A DNA stretch of 43,021 nucleotides from Candidatus Rokuibacteriota bacterium (lineage in GTDB: Bacteria; Methylomirabilota; Methylomirabilia; Rokubacteriales; CSP1-6): assembly GCA_016179925.1 (NCBI GenBank), contig JACPCG010000082.1, forward strand, positions 1 through 43,021. The letters run 5' to 3'. Below, one piece after another: positions 1 through 9,783 of this stretch. The first letter of the stretch is position 1, and every line of letters begins with the position of its first letter. A program made the translations under genes and the position numbers. Below the pieces are notes generated by a model. It did no database searches. It was not told the origin of the DNA and saw nothing but the letters and a program-made list of their open reading frames with translations.

Positions 1-1509
1 CAGGGGCGAAGGCGCCGCGGAGCGCCCGCCGAGCGAGTCGAGCCGGTCCAGGAGCAGGCCGAAGAGCTCGGCGCGCTCCCCCGTCAGCTGCTCGGGGCGA
101 AAGCGCCGCGGGTACTGGGTCTCATAGTGGCGCTGAAGCTCGCGGCCGGTCGGCGGGGTCGTGACGACCGAGCTCCGGCAGCGCGGGCAGCGCCGGTAGC
201 GCGCTCCGCGATAGAGGAGCGCGCTCGTCGCGGTCGCCCCGCCGCACGCCGGGCACGCGACGGCCGCCTCCGGCACGGCCGGGCGCCGCTCGGCCACGCG
301 CGCGAGTGCCTGCTCGAGCGAGGCGATCGCACGGTCCCAGCCGTAGTGGGCTTCCGCGTGACGGCGGCACGCCCGCCTGAGAGCCACGGCCGCCTCGGGA
401 TCGCGCTCCTTCGCCTCGAGGAACCGCCGGATGTCCTCAGCCATCACGTCGGGGGCCAGGCCGCGGAAGACGAGCGATGGCGAGAGCGGCAGCAGGATCT
501 CGGGTGTGGCGCCGACCGGCGTCCCGAGCACGGGCGTCCCGCAGGCCAGCGCCTCGACGGTGACGAGCCCGAACCCCTCGAGCTCGCGCGTCGGCAGCAC
601 GAAGAGGTCCGCCGCCTGATAGTAGAGGGGAAGCGACTCGTCGGGAACGAAACCGAGGAACCGCACGTGCTCATCGAGCGCGAGGCCGCGGCTCAGCGCC
701 TCGAGCTCGGGCCGGAGCGAGCCCTCGCCGCCGATGAGGAGCCGCGCCCCGGGGACCTGCAGCCTCACGATCGCCAGGGCGCGGAGCAGCAGATCGAGGC
801 CCATGCGCGCCTCGAGATTCCTCACGGTGAGGAGCACGGGGCGCCCCGCGGGCAGGCCGAGCGCGCGCCTCACCGCCTCCCGGTCCCCTGCCGGGCGGAA
901 GCGCTCGGTCGCCGCCGCGCCGGGGATCTTGACGATGCGGTCCCGCGGCACGCGGTAGAGCTTCCAGAGCTGCTCGGCCGAGAAGTCGCTGAGGACGTGG
1001 ATGAGATCGGCGCGCCGGAGGCACGCGCGCTCGATCATCCACAAAAGGGCGACGCCGAGGTCGCCGGTGCGGCCGCCGCGATGGTGCCCCGTCATCCCGC
1101 GGCGGGACCGGTATTCGAGCGGCGCCGGCGAGTAGAAGCTGTAGAGGCGCGGGACCCGCCGGGCCGCCGGCGCCAGGAGCGCGCCGTACCCCGCGACGGG
1201 CTGGTGGAGGTGCAGGAGGTCGGCGCCGGCGGCCTCCAGTTCCTCCGATGTCGCCCGGCGCGATTCCAGGATCGAGCTCCGGATGAAGCGCACGAGCGAG
1301 CGGCGGTCGACGGGAAAATGGCGGAGGCGCACCCCCTGCCACTCGGTCCGAGCGTCGGCGCCGGCGGTGTGGGCCCGGCTGAGCACGCGCACCTCGTGCC
1401 CGCGCGCGGCGAGACGGGAGGCCTGCTCGCAGAGCATCCGCTCGCCGCCGCCCTCGGGGCGCGCGGGAGAGACGTCGGAAATCACGAGGACGCTGAGGCG
1501 GCGGCTCAT
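1..1509 (-). CDS. GT4 glycosyltransferase fused to zinc-ribbon methyltransferase start (3' end outside window)
   Basis: Starting at the ATG at 1509 (SRRLSVLVISDV) the frame stays open for 503 codons to the window edge, so the C-terminus is missing. Residues 1 to about 390 are a GT-B fold, family 4 glycosyltransferase: a glycine-rich N-terminal loop (EGGGERM), a central LTVRNLEARMGLDLL strand and the donor-binding ELEGFGLVTVEALACG motif with its EX7E glutamates. Residues 419-444 then form a four-cysteine ribbon (C419, C422, C441, C444) followed by a HYETQYPRRF segment. This is the same arrangement that opens the zinc-ribbon SAM methyltransferases elsewhere in the cluster. I infer a bifunctional protein that adds a sugar and methylates it or a neighbour. 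The SAM-binding core itself would lie beyond position 1. It starts 5 bp after the asparagine synthase stop and is the last gene of the operon visible here. Confidence 0.8.
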   Translation of the reverse strand, partial: MSRRLSVLVISDVSPARPEGGGERMLCEQASRLAARGHEVRVLSRAHTAGADARTEWQGVRLRHFPVDRRSLVRFIRSSILESRRATSEELEAAGADLLHLHQPVAGYGALLAPAARRVPRLYSFYSPAPLEYRSRRGMTGHHRGGRTGDLGVALLWMIERACLRRADLIHVLSDFSAEQLWKLYRVPRDRIVKIPGAAATERFRPAGDREAVRRALGLPAGRPVLLTVRNLEARMGLDLLLRALAIVRLQVPGARLLIGGEGSLRPELEALSRGLALDEHVRFLGFVPDESLPLYYQAADLFVLPTRELEGFGLVTVEALACGTPVLGTPVGATPEILLPLSPSLVFRGLAPDVMAEDIRRFLEAKERDPEAAVALRRACRRHAEAHYGWDRAIASLEQALARVAERRPAVPEAAVACPACGGATATSALLYRGARYRRCPRCRSSVVTTPPTGRELQRHYETQYPRRFRPEQLTGERAELFGLLLDRLDSLGGRSAAPSPL

Positions 1510-1514
1510 CGCCG

Positions 1515-3415
<1,901 letters not shown>

Positions 3416-3416
<1 letters not shown>

Positions 3417-4519
3417 CAGCGACGGCCCTCGGTCACGTCGCGGAGAAGCGCGACGACCCGTTCCGCCGTCCGCTCGGGCGCAAAGAGCGGTGCGCGGGCT
3501 CGGCCGCGGCTCCCGAGATCCCTGGCGAGCGGTCCATCCGACAGCACGCGGGCCATGGCATGCGCGATCTCGGCCGCCGCGTTGGGGTCGACGATGAGGG
3601 CCGCGTCCCCCACGACTTCGGGGAGCGCGCCGCGGTTCGAAGCGACCACGGGGGCGCCGCAGGCCATCGCCTCGAGGGCGGGCAGCCCGAATCCCTCCTC
3701 GAGGGACGGCAGGACGAAGACCGCCGCGCCGGCGTAGAGCGCCGGAAGGTCCCGGTCGTGGACGAGCCCCGGGAACATCACGCGGTCGGCCACCCCGAGT
3801 CTCGCTGCCAGCGCCTCGAGCGTGGGCCGGCCGGCGCGGTCCCCGCCGGCGAGCACGAGGGCGTGGCCGGCCCTAAGGGTTCCCGGGAGCGCCGCATAGG
3901 CGGAAAGGAGCCGGGGGAGGTTCTTGTGCGGCATGAAATTGCCCACATAGAGAATGTAGGACGAAGCGATGCCGTACCGTAGCTTTACCGCCTCGGTCAG
4001 GGGCTCCGGCCTGAATTCCGCGCCGAGCGCCACGGGGATCACCGTCACCTTCGCCGGCGCGATGCCGAGCCGGGCCACGATCGCGCGCTTGCTGTGCTCG
4101 GAGTCGGCGACGATCGCGGCGGCCCGTCGTGCGTAGAGGCGCGCCACCCGCGTCATGGTGGCGTCGTAGAGCGGCCGGCGCCGTCCCGCGTAGCCGATGA
4201 AGAAGAGGTCGTGGATCGTGAGGACGACCGGACAGGGCGCCAGGAGAGGCCCCTTGTAGTACGGCGAGAGGAACACCGAGACGCCGTCCGCCGCGAGCGC
4301 CCGGGGCAGGCTCACCTGATCCCACCACTGTGTCCACGCCCCCGGCAGCACGCGGAAGCTCACGCCGGGCAGTGCCCACTCGAACGCCGTGTCGGCGTCC
4401 CCGTACACGACGCACGTCCATCCTGCGTGCGACGCCGCGCGCAGCACCTCGGTGAGATAGCGCCCGATCCCCGTGCGCGTGTGCCGCTTGAGCTCGCGAC
4501 CATCGACGCCGAGCCGCAT
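3416..4519 (-). CDS. GT4 family glycosyltransferase
   Basis: A 367-residue GT-B enzyme beginning [21 protein letters not shown], typical of mannosyl/glucosyl transferases of EPS clusters. The C-terminal nucleotide-sugar domain shows [29 protein letters not shown] and the [15 protein letters not shown] signature with both conserved glutamates. It transfers a sugar from a nucleotide donor to the lipid-linked repeat unit at the cytoplasmic face. I chose the ATG at 4519. A GTG at 4564 would add 15 poorly conserved residues, and a GTG sits directly before this ATG, so the start is not certain. Its stop overlaps the asnB start (ATGA). A truncated copy of its middle region lies just upstream at 4569-4736. 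Confidence 0.88.
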
Positions 4520-4568
4520 CACGCGCCGGGTGCCCTCAGAAGTGCTCGGGACGTGCTGCTCCACCGCC

Positions 4569-4736
4569 TCAGCCGGGGAGATTCTTGTCTGGGCTGAAAT
4601 TCCCTACGTTGAGGACGTAGGCGGACGGAATGCCGTAACGCGCGCCGACAGCAGGGGTGCACGGGGTGGGCTCGAGCTCGGCGGCCGGCGCGACGGGGAT
4701 CACGGCCACCCGCGCCGGGCTCATGCCGAGCCTCAC
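4569..4736 (-). pseudogene. Truncated glycosyltransferase remnant (internal GT4 fragment)
   Basis: A GTG overlapping the upstream methyltransferase stop (GTGA) opens a 55-codon frame that reads through AVIPVAPAAELEP and YVLNVGNFSPDKNLPG and then stops. This matches residues in the middle of the next gene downstream ([30 protein letters not shown]) but lacks both the N-terminal acceptor domain and the donor-binding EX7E region. The DNA also aligns with about 3905-4075. I read it as what remains of a second GT4 gene, or a partial duplication, after deletion at both ends. It cannot form an active enzyme. Confidence 0.75.
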
Positions 4737-5560
4737 CGCCCCGCCCTTCTGCCCGGCTTCAGCCCGACCAGCTCCAGGGCCATCCCCCAGTTGAGGCCGG
4801 TCAGGCGATACCACCCGTACGCGAGTCTGTTGACGAAACGCTTCCCTGGCGTGGCCGCCGCCCCGCGATCGAAGCCGACCTCGACGACCGTGAGCCCGGC
4901 GGACGCGACCAGCCCCCGGAGCGTCTCCGCCGAGAAGTGGTAGAGGTGCAGTTCGCGCTCGTCGGCCTCGAAGAGCGGCGGCCGGCGACCTCTGGCGAGC
5001 ACATAGGCGGCGCGGAAGATGCGGTCGTCCAGGTTCGGCGTGGCCAGGACCAGCCAGCCACCAGGCCTGAGCACGCGGCACATCTCCCGGACGAGACGCC
5101 GCGGGTCCCCCGCGTGCTCGAGAACGTGCCAGCACGTTACCACGTCGAAGGCCTCCGACGGCAGGCCGGCTTCCCAGAGTTCACCGCCCACGACTTCGAG
5201 CCCGTCGGCGACCGCCGCCTTGACAGCGTAGGGGGAGAGTTCGGTGCCGCTCACCTGCCAGCCGCGCATGCGTGCCACGTGGAGAAAGTGCCCCGTGCCG
5301 CATCCGACGTCCAAGAGTCGCCCAGGCGGCACGCGGAGGCGCTCCACGCGTTGAATCCGCTCCCGCCAGATCCGCTCTCGAGCCTTCCCCTGGTCCTCCC
5401 ACGGCGCGTAGTACCCGGCGTCATAAGCCCCCTCGATCGCTGGCCGGGGCGGCTCGGGCGTCACGAAGACGAGCCCGCACCGGCAGCGCACAACGCGTGT
5501 CTCTCGCACCTTTTCCAACGTCTCCCACTCGGTCCCGCCGCAGAGGTTACAGACCGCCAT
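4733..5560 (-). CDS. Zinc-ribbon class I SAM-dependent methyltransferase
   Basis: 275 residues. The protein starts MAVCNLCGG and has a second Cys pair in RCRCGLVF, giving a small N-terminal zinc ribbon, followed by an AYDAGYY linker. The Rossmann SAM site is LLDVGCGTGHFL (motif I), with the acidic GTELSP strand, FDVVTCWHVLEH (motif II) and RPGGWLVLATPN (motif III). Such enzymes methylate sugars or their precursors in surface-polysaccharide clusters. A long upstream in-frame extension exists, but the ATG at 5560 places the ribbon at the N-terminus as in the paralogue at 9784-10806. It overlaps the preceding glycosyltransferase by 14 bp. Substrate unknown. Confidence 0.88.
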   Translation of the reverse strand: MAVCNLCGGTEWETLEKVRETRVVRCRCGLVFVTPEPPRPAIEGAYDAGYYAPWEDQGKARERIWRERIQRVERLRVPPGRLLDVGCGTGHFLHVARMRGWQVSGTELSPYAVKAAVADGLEVVGGELWEAGLPSEAFDVVTCWHVLEHAGDPRRLVREMCRVLRPGGWLVLATPNLDDRIFRAAYVLARGRRPPLFEADERELHLYHFSAETLRGLVASAGLTVVEVGFDRGAAATPGKRFVNRLAYGWYRLTGLNWGMALELVGLKPGRRAGR

Positions 5561-6668
5561 GTCCCGCTCGCAGAAGCTCCCGGTAGACGGCCTCAACGGC
5601 CTCGACATGGCGGGAGAGGCTGAACTCGGAGACGACGCGCCTGCGCCCCGCCGCACCCATGCGTTCCGCCCGGACTCCATCCTGGACGAGGGCGATAACA
5701 GCGGCGGCCAGCGCCGCGGGATCGGCGGGAGGAACTAGGAGGCCAGTTTGTCCGTCGAGGACGATTTCCGGAACACCGCCGGCGCGCGTCGCCACCACCG
5801 GCTTGGCCATCGCCATGGCCTCAAGGAGCACACGGCCGAAATGCTCGCCGAGTGACGGGAGGACGAACAGGTCGAAGAGCGCGACGTAGTCGGCGATCCG
5901 CTCCTGCCAGCCCGCGAAGTTGACGATCCCTTCCAGCCGGAGTCTGCGGCGCTGGGCTTCGAGAGTTTCCCGAAGCTCCCCGTCACCCACTAGGACCCAG
6001 CGCACCTCGGGAATCTTCTCGCTGACCAGCCGCGCGGCATCCAGCAGGTGGTCGTACCCCTTGTAGGCGACGAAGCGGCCGACGCTGCCGACGACGGGGG
6101 CGCCCGGCGGGAGGCCGAGTGCCTCGCGTAGACCGGCAGGCGGCGGGCCAGGAGTGAAGCGGCGGAGGTCGATGCCGTTGTAGATCCGCGTCACCCTGGC
6201 GCCGGGACAGCCGGAAAAACGCCGGGCCACGGCGTCGGAGTTCACGACGATCCGCACCGCCAGCCGGGCCAGGAGGCGGTCCTTCCACCCCTCCGCCTCC
6301 TTCACCCGAACATGCCAGACAACGGGCACCCGTCGCCAGCGCCCCACCAGTCCGGCATAGAGGGCGATGCGACCCATTGCGTTCACGTGCAGAAGCGAGA
6401 TCCGCTGCGCCCTCACGAGGGCCCCCAGTTCGGCGAGGCACCGGACAAGCGGCACGATCCGCGAACCCTGGCGGCCCCGGAAGGGAAGGATCGCGACGGG
6501 GATTCCCGCGGCCTCGAGGCGCGCCGCCAGGGCGCCGCGCGCGGGACAGACGACCAAAGGACGGAAGCGCGACCCGGCGAGATAGATCACCAGATCGAGC
6601 AGGCTGTGTTCACCTCCCCCGACAAGCTCCTCCGAGTCGGACAGCAGCAGGACATTCACGGCCCTCAT
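5547..6668 (-). CDS. GT4 family glycosyltransferase
   Basis: 373 residues. The N-terminal domain reads VNVLLLSDSEELVGGGEHSL (acceptor-side Rossmann loop). The C-terminal domain has GSVGRFVAYKGYDHLLDAA, VLVGDGEL and FDLFVLPSLGEHFGRVLLEA. The usual EX7E signature appears as EHFGRVLLE, which keeps both glutamates. It transfers a hexose from a nucleotide donor to the growing repeat unit. The acceptor and sugar cannot be read from sequence. The ATG at 6668 overlaps the upstream GT2 stop by 4 bp (ATGA). Cytosolic, possibly membrane-associated. Confidence 0.9.
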   Translation of the reverse strand: MRAVNVLLLSDSEELVGGGEHSLLDLVIYLAGSRFRPLVVCPARGALAARLEAAGIPVAILPFRGRQGSRIVPLVRCLAELGALVRAQRISLLHVNAMGRIALYAGLVGRWRRVPVVWHVRVKEAEGWKDRLLARLAVRIVVNSDAVARRFSGCPGARVTRIYNGIDLRRFTPGPPPAGLREALGLPPGAPVVGSVGRFVAYKGYDHLLDAARLVSEKIPEVRWVLVGDGELRETLEAQRRRLRLEGIVNFAGWQERIADYVALFDLFVLPSLGEHFGRVLLEAMAMAKPVVATRAGGVPEIVLDGQTGLLVPPADPAALAAAVIALVQDGVRAERMGAAGRRRVVSEFSLSRHVEAVEAVYRELLRAGHGGL

Positions 6669-7600
6669 GCGCGTCGCGTGAACATGTTCAAGATCTCCCG
6701 GTCGGAGACGGCCGGCTTACCGGCGTCCCGCCGGCGCTTCCCGAGTGCCTCGCTCAGCTGACCGAGGGCCCCGGCGAACCCACGCAGCACTGCCCGCCCC
6801 CTGACCACGGGGAGGCCGAGGAGCAGAAGGGGAAGCCACACTAGGTGCTCGGCCAGGAGCGCCCGATCCCGGAGGTTTTTCCAGATGAACAGGAAGCGGT
6901 TCTTCCAGTAGATGCTCTGAATAGTTACCGGGCTGTAAAGCCGGCGCGTGGTGCCCTGGAGCGCATGGTCCGCGACGCTCGCTGGCTCGATAATCACTCG
7001 CCATCCGTGCTGCCAGGCTCGGTAGCAGAGGTCAACGTCCTCCCAGTAAATTGGGCGGTAGAGGTCGTCGAACCCTCCTAGCGAGAGAAGCTTGTGCCGC
7101 GAATAGGCAGCATGGCTGGTGGGGACAAACGGGGCGAGAAACGAGTGACGTGGGATTTCCCGCACGACATAACGATGCCCGAAGAGCCCAAAGCGAAAGA
7201 AGGGTGTCGCGACGATGATCTTCCCCCCCGTCTGGGAGGAGACTTCACGAGACCCAACGGCAAACATGGAGGGGTCACTGAAGGCTTCCCGCACAGGATC
7301 CAAGAAGCCCTCTCGCACTTGGACATCGCTATCCAGAAAATACAGAATTTCTCCCGTGGCCGCGGCGACGCCCGCGTTGCGCGCCCTGATGACTCCCTGG
7401 TTCGAGCTGAGAGCGACTAGAACGATCTCGGGAAAGCGGGCTTTCAGAAACTCAGCGGTGCCATCCACGCTGCCGTCGTCCACGATGATCACCTCGAGTC
7501 CATTCCGGCCGCGCGTCGCTCTCAAGAGGATGGGCAAATTCACCTCCAGCAGCGCTCTGCCGTTATATACGGGCAGGACGACAGAGACCGTGGGGCTCAT
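6665..7600 (-). CDS. GT2 family glycosyltransferase (rhamnosyltransferase-like)
   Basis: 311 residues with a GT-A fold: VSVVLPVYNGRALLE, EVIIVDDGSVDGTAEFL and the metal-binding FLDSDV (DXD) near residue 90, then the acceptor-side YWEDVDLCYRAWQHGW motif typical of rhamnosyl/galactosyl transferases. A hydrophobic stretch near the C-terminus (LVWLPLLLLGLPVV) suggests membrane attachment. The ATG at 7600 overlaps the upstream stop as ATGA and has GGAG 9 nt upstream. A second in-frame ATG at 7609 is an alternative. Donor and acceptor unknown. Confidence 0.88.
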   Translation of the reverse strand: MSPTVSVVLPVYNGRALLEVNLPILLRATRGRNGLEVIIVDDGSVDGTAEFLKARFPEIVLVALSSNQGVIRARNAGVAAATGEILYFLDSDVQVREGFLDPVREAFSDPSMFAVGSREVSSQTGGKIIVATPFFRFGLFGHRYVVREIPRHSFLAPFVPTSHAAYSRHKLLSLGGFDDLYRPIYWEDVDLCYRAWQHGWRVIIEPASVADHALQGTTRRLYSPVTIQSIYWKNRFLFIWKNLRDRALLAEHLVWLPLLLLGLPVVRGRAVLRGFAGALGQLSEALGKRRRDAGKPAVSDREILNMFTRRA

Positions 7601-8592
7601 CTCCGCCATCTCCGGGGGATGCGCTCGAGGAGGCCCCACACTCGTCCCGCATCCAACCCCAGATCGGCCACGAAGCGAACCGCCGGGGCGGCCCAGAGCA
7701 CAGCCCGCCACGGAATGTACCGGCTGGCAAAGCGATAGGAGAAGACCAGGCATCCATAATGGACAGCCGCGGCTGCGAGGATCCACAGCAAGTTCAGATG
7801 AGCCAGCCAAAGGATCAGCAGGAGCCCGAGGTACTTGAGCCCGACGGACCCCCTCATTATGAATCGCAACAGCCAGCCTCGTTCCGTGAGGAAACCGAGC
7901 ATCTCGATCTCTCCGCGTCCGAAATTGAACCAGCGCACGAAGACCCCGCGGAGATGCCCGCGAGCTTGGTGATAGACGATCGCCCGCGGGTTGAAGAGGC
8001 ACCGGTGGCGCGCCGTGACTTCCCGCGCCAGGAGATAATCCTCACCACTCCAAATGGATTTGGGATGAAACCCGCCCGCCTCCAGCAAGATCCGACGTCG
8101 ATAGGCGCAATTCACCGTGTTAAGCTGATGCGTCTCCACGATTTCCCCACGGGCCGCGTAGATATACCGCAACCCTCCGCCGGGGTACCCGAGGACGTGC
8201 TCACAGAGCCCTATCAGCCCCGGCCTGAGAGGGAAAACGGCCCCGCCGACGCCCGCCACATCCGGGTTGAGAACGAGGGGCCCCACGAGCTCCCTGAGCC
8301 ACTGGCCATCCACGACGCAGTCATCGTCGGTGAACGCCAAAATCTCTGCCGTGGACGCCTGAACCGAGACGTTCCTCGCAGCGCTGCGACCGCGGGACTC
8401 ACACGGCTGTGTGATGTACACCACCCCCGGGGGCGCCAGGGGCTCTCCGGTATCTTCGACGACCACGATCTCCAGCTTGTGCTTCGGATAGTCAACCGCG
8501 CCGATCGACCTGAGCGCCTGTGAGAGCAACGCCCGACGGTCCTTCGTGATGATAAGCACGGACACCGACGGAAGGTCCGGATCGGGTGCCAT
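7597..8592 (-). CDS. GT2 family glycosyltransferase with C-terminal membrane segments
   Basis: 331 residues from the ATG at 8592 (a TTG 17 codons upstream is less likely). The GT-A domain has SVSVLIITKDRRALLSQALR, EIVVVEDTGEP, SAARNVSVQASTAEILAF and the metal-binding TDDDC near residue 90, then WSGEDYLLAREV. After about residue 230 come hydrophobic stretches (YLGLLLILWLAHLNLLWIL and AVHYGCLVF) that would place the active domain at the inner membrane. It is a processive-like or lipid-linked sugar transferase of the EPS unit, with specificity not inferable. It is preceded by a 122 bp spacer, the longest gap inside the operon. Confidence 0.85.
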   Translation of the reverse strand: MAPDPDLPSVSVLIITKDRRALLSQALRSIGAVDYPKHKLEIVVVEDTGEPLAPPGVVYITQPCESRGRSAARNVSVQASTAEILAFTDDDCVVDGQWLRELVGPLVLNPDVAGVGGAVFPLRPGLIGLCEHVLGYPGGGLRYIYAARGEIVETHQLNTVNCAYRRRILLEAGGFHPKSIWSGEDYLLAREVTARHRCLFNPRAIVYHQARGHLRGVFVRWFNFGRGEIEMLGFLTERGWLLRFIMRGSVGLKYLGLLLILWLAHLNLLWILAAAAVHYGCLVFSYRFASRYIPWRAVLWAAPAVRFVADLGLDAGRVWGLLERIPRRWRR

Positions 8593-8605
8593 GGGCGCGC
8601 GTCCG

Positions 8606-8714
8606 TCACCTGAGGCGCTGCCAGAACACGCCGGGGTGATCAATGTGCTCTACCTCTTCGGTGATTCCGTTCTGCAGGCCCGAGCCCTCGATGACCCACT
8701 CCCTCCTCCACCCC
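8606..8714 (-). other. Inter-gene spacer with a coding-like tail fragment
   Basis: This spacer breaks the otherwise overlapping operon. On the minus strand one frame, without a start codon of its own, reads WVIEGSGLQNGITEEVEHID and then HPGVFWQRLR to a TGA at 8606. Its amino acid composition is protein-like, unlike the arginine-rich shadow frames around it. It may be the tail of a deleted gene. I do not recognise the family. Confidence 0.3.
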
Positions 8715-9773
8715 TTAGTCGTTGCGCCTCAGGTGCCCGAACATTTCCTCGAGCCGCCGCTTGAAGGTGTGCTCGGTCCGCGCGCGCCTCTGGGCCCGCG
8801 CGGCGATCGTCCGCCGCGCATCAGGACGCGCCAGGTAGTACGCCGTGAGGCTCCGCAGCTCCTCCGCGGAGTGATACGTGACCATCTCCGTTCCGAGCTC
8901 GTAGAGCTGGCCCAGTTGATCGCAAGCGTTTGTGAGCAGAAACCCCCCGCACGCCGGAACCTCAAAGACCCTAGCGGTGACATTGCAGATCGGCCCAGGC
9001 TCGCCGACTGAGAAATGAATGTCGAGGGTGATGTCGGAAGCGCCATAGATCTTCACCGCTTCTTCCCCCCACGCCGGCCGCCCCTGCCAGGTGGATCGCA
9101 GCGGAGACCTATCCGGATTCCAAGTGCCCCAGGGATTCCGAGGCGGGCCCCAGATCTTGAGACCGAAGTCCCGGACCGCACCCAGCACTCTCTCGCGGGA
9201 GGGAAGGATGGTGCCCACGAACGCGACCGGGCTCCCGTAACGGACGCGCTCCTCCGTCGTCAGAACGGCGGGGCGGTGAAACTCCGAATCGCATGCAAAC
9301 GGTAGGGTCGCAACGTGCCGGGATCGAACCTTGACGCGTTCCAGCGCGCGCTTGTCGTCGATGACGAAGAAGAAGTCGTACATCGCCGAGTTCCGCTCGA
9401 CGAACTCCGCCGCGCCGGGAGTCAGGAGCGAGTCGCCGTACCAGTTGACGAGGAGCTTGACCCGTCGCCTGATCCGCCCCAGGACGGAGGCCCGCAGATT
9501 GGCCCCCTTGATGACGAGGAGAATGTCGGGACGGAAATTCCGGCACTCTGCGAAAAGTCGAACGCTCATCAGACGCGTGTTGATCAGGTTCGACAGTCGA
9601 TCATAGAACGGGAGCAGGGCTCGGGCCGTCCCTCGCGCGGCGACCGGGACCGGCACGCGTAACGTGGGCGCCTGTGTGTTGAAGAAAATGACCTCATGGC
9701 CCAACTCCTTCAGCGCCCTGAATCGGGCCCGCCCATCAGGGTTGGGATAATCGGCGAGGAGGATGCGAGCCGT
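8715..9773 (-). CDS. CgeB-like glycosyltransferase with apparent non-canonical (ACG) start
   Basis: About 353 residues. The C-terminal half fits the CgeB / Glyco_trans_1_2 family: VAFVGTILPSRERVL, GASDITLDIHF, NVTARVFEVPACGGFLLTN, then TYHSAEELRSLTAYYL. The N-terminal half reads VLGRIRRRVKLLVNWYGDS. The first canonical start in frame is TTG at 9704, but it begins after the first Rossmann strand. Upstream in the same frame lies ARILLADYPNPDGRARFRAL, an obvious N-terminus, with no ATG, GTG or TTG before it. An ACG at 9771-9773 sits 5 nt after GGAGG and just downstream of the preceding stop. I therefore place the start there. A point change from ATG or a base-call error would look the same. Function: transfer of a sugar to the EPS unit. 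Confidence 0.75.
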   Translation of the reverse strand, partial: TARILLADYPNPDGRARFRALKELGHEVIFFNTQAPTLRVPVPVAARGTARALLPFYDRLSNLINTRLMSVRLFAECRNFRPDILLVIKGANLRASVLGRIRRRVKLLVNWYGDSLLTPGAAEFVERNSAMYDFFFVIDDKRALERVKVRSRHVATLPFACDSEFHRPAVLTTEERVRYGSPVAFVGTILPSRERVLGAVRDFGLKIWGPPRNPWGTWNPDRSPLRSTWQGRPAWGEEAVKIYGASDITLDIHFSVGEPGPICNVTARVFEVPACGGFLLTNACDQLGQLYELGTEMVTYHSAEELRSLTAYYLARPDARRTIAARAQRRARTEHTFKRRLEEMFGHLRRND

Positions 9774-9783
9774 GGCAGCCTCC

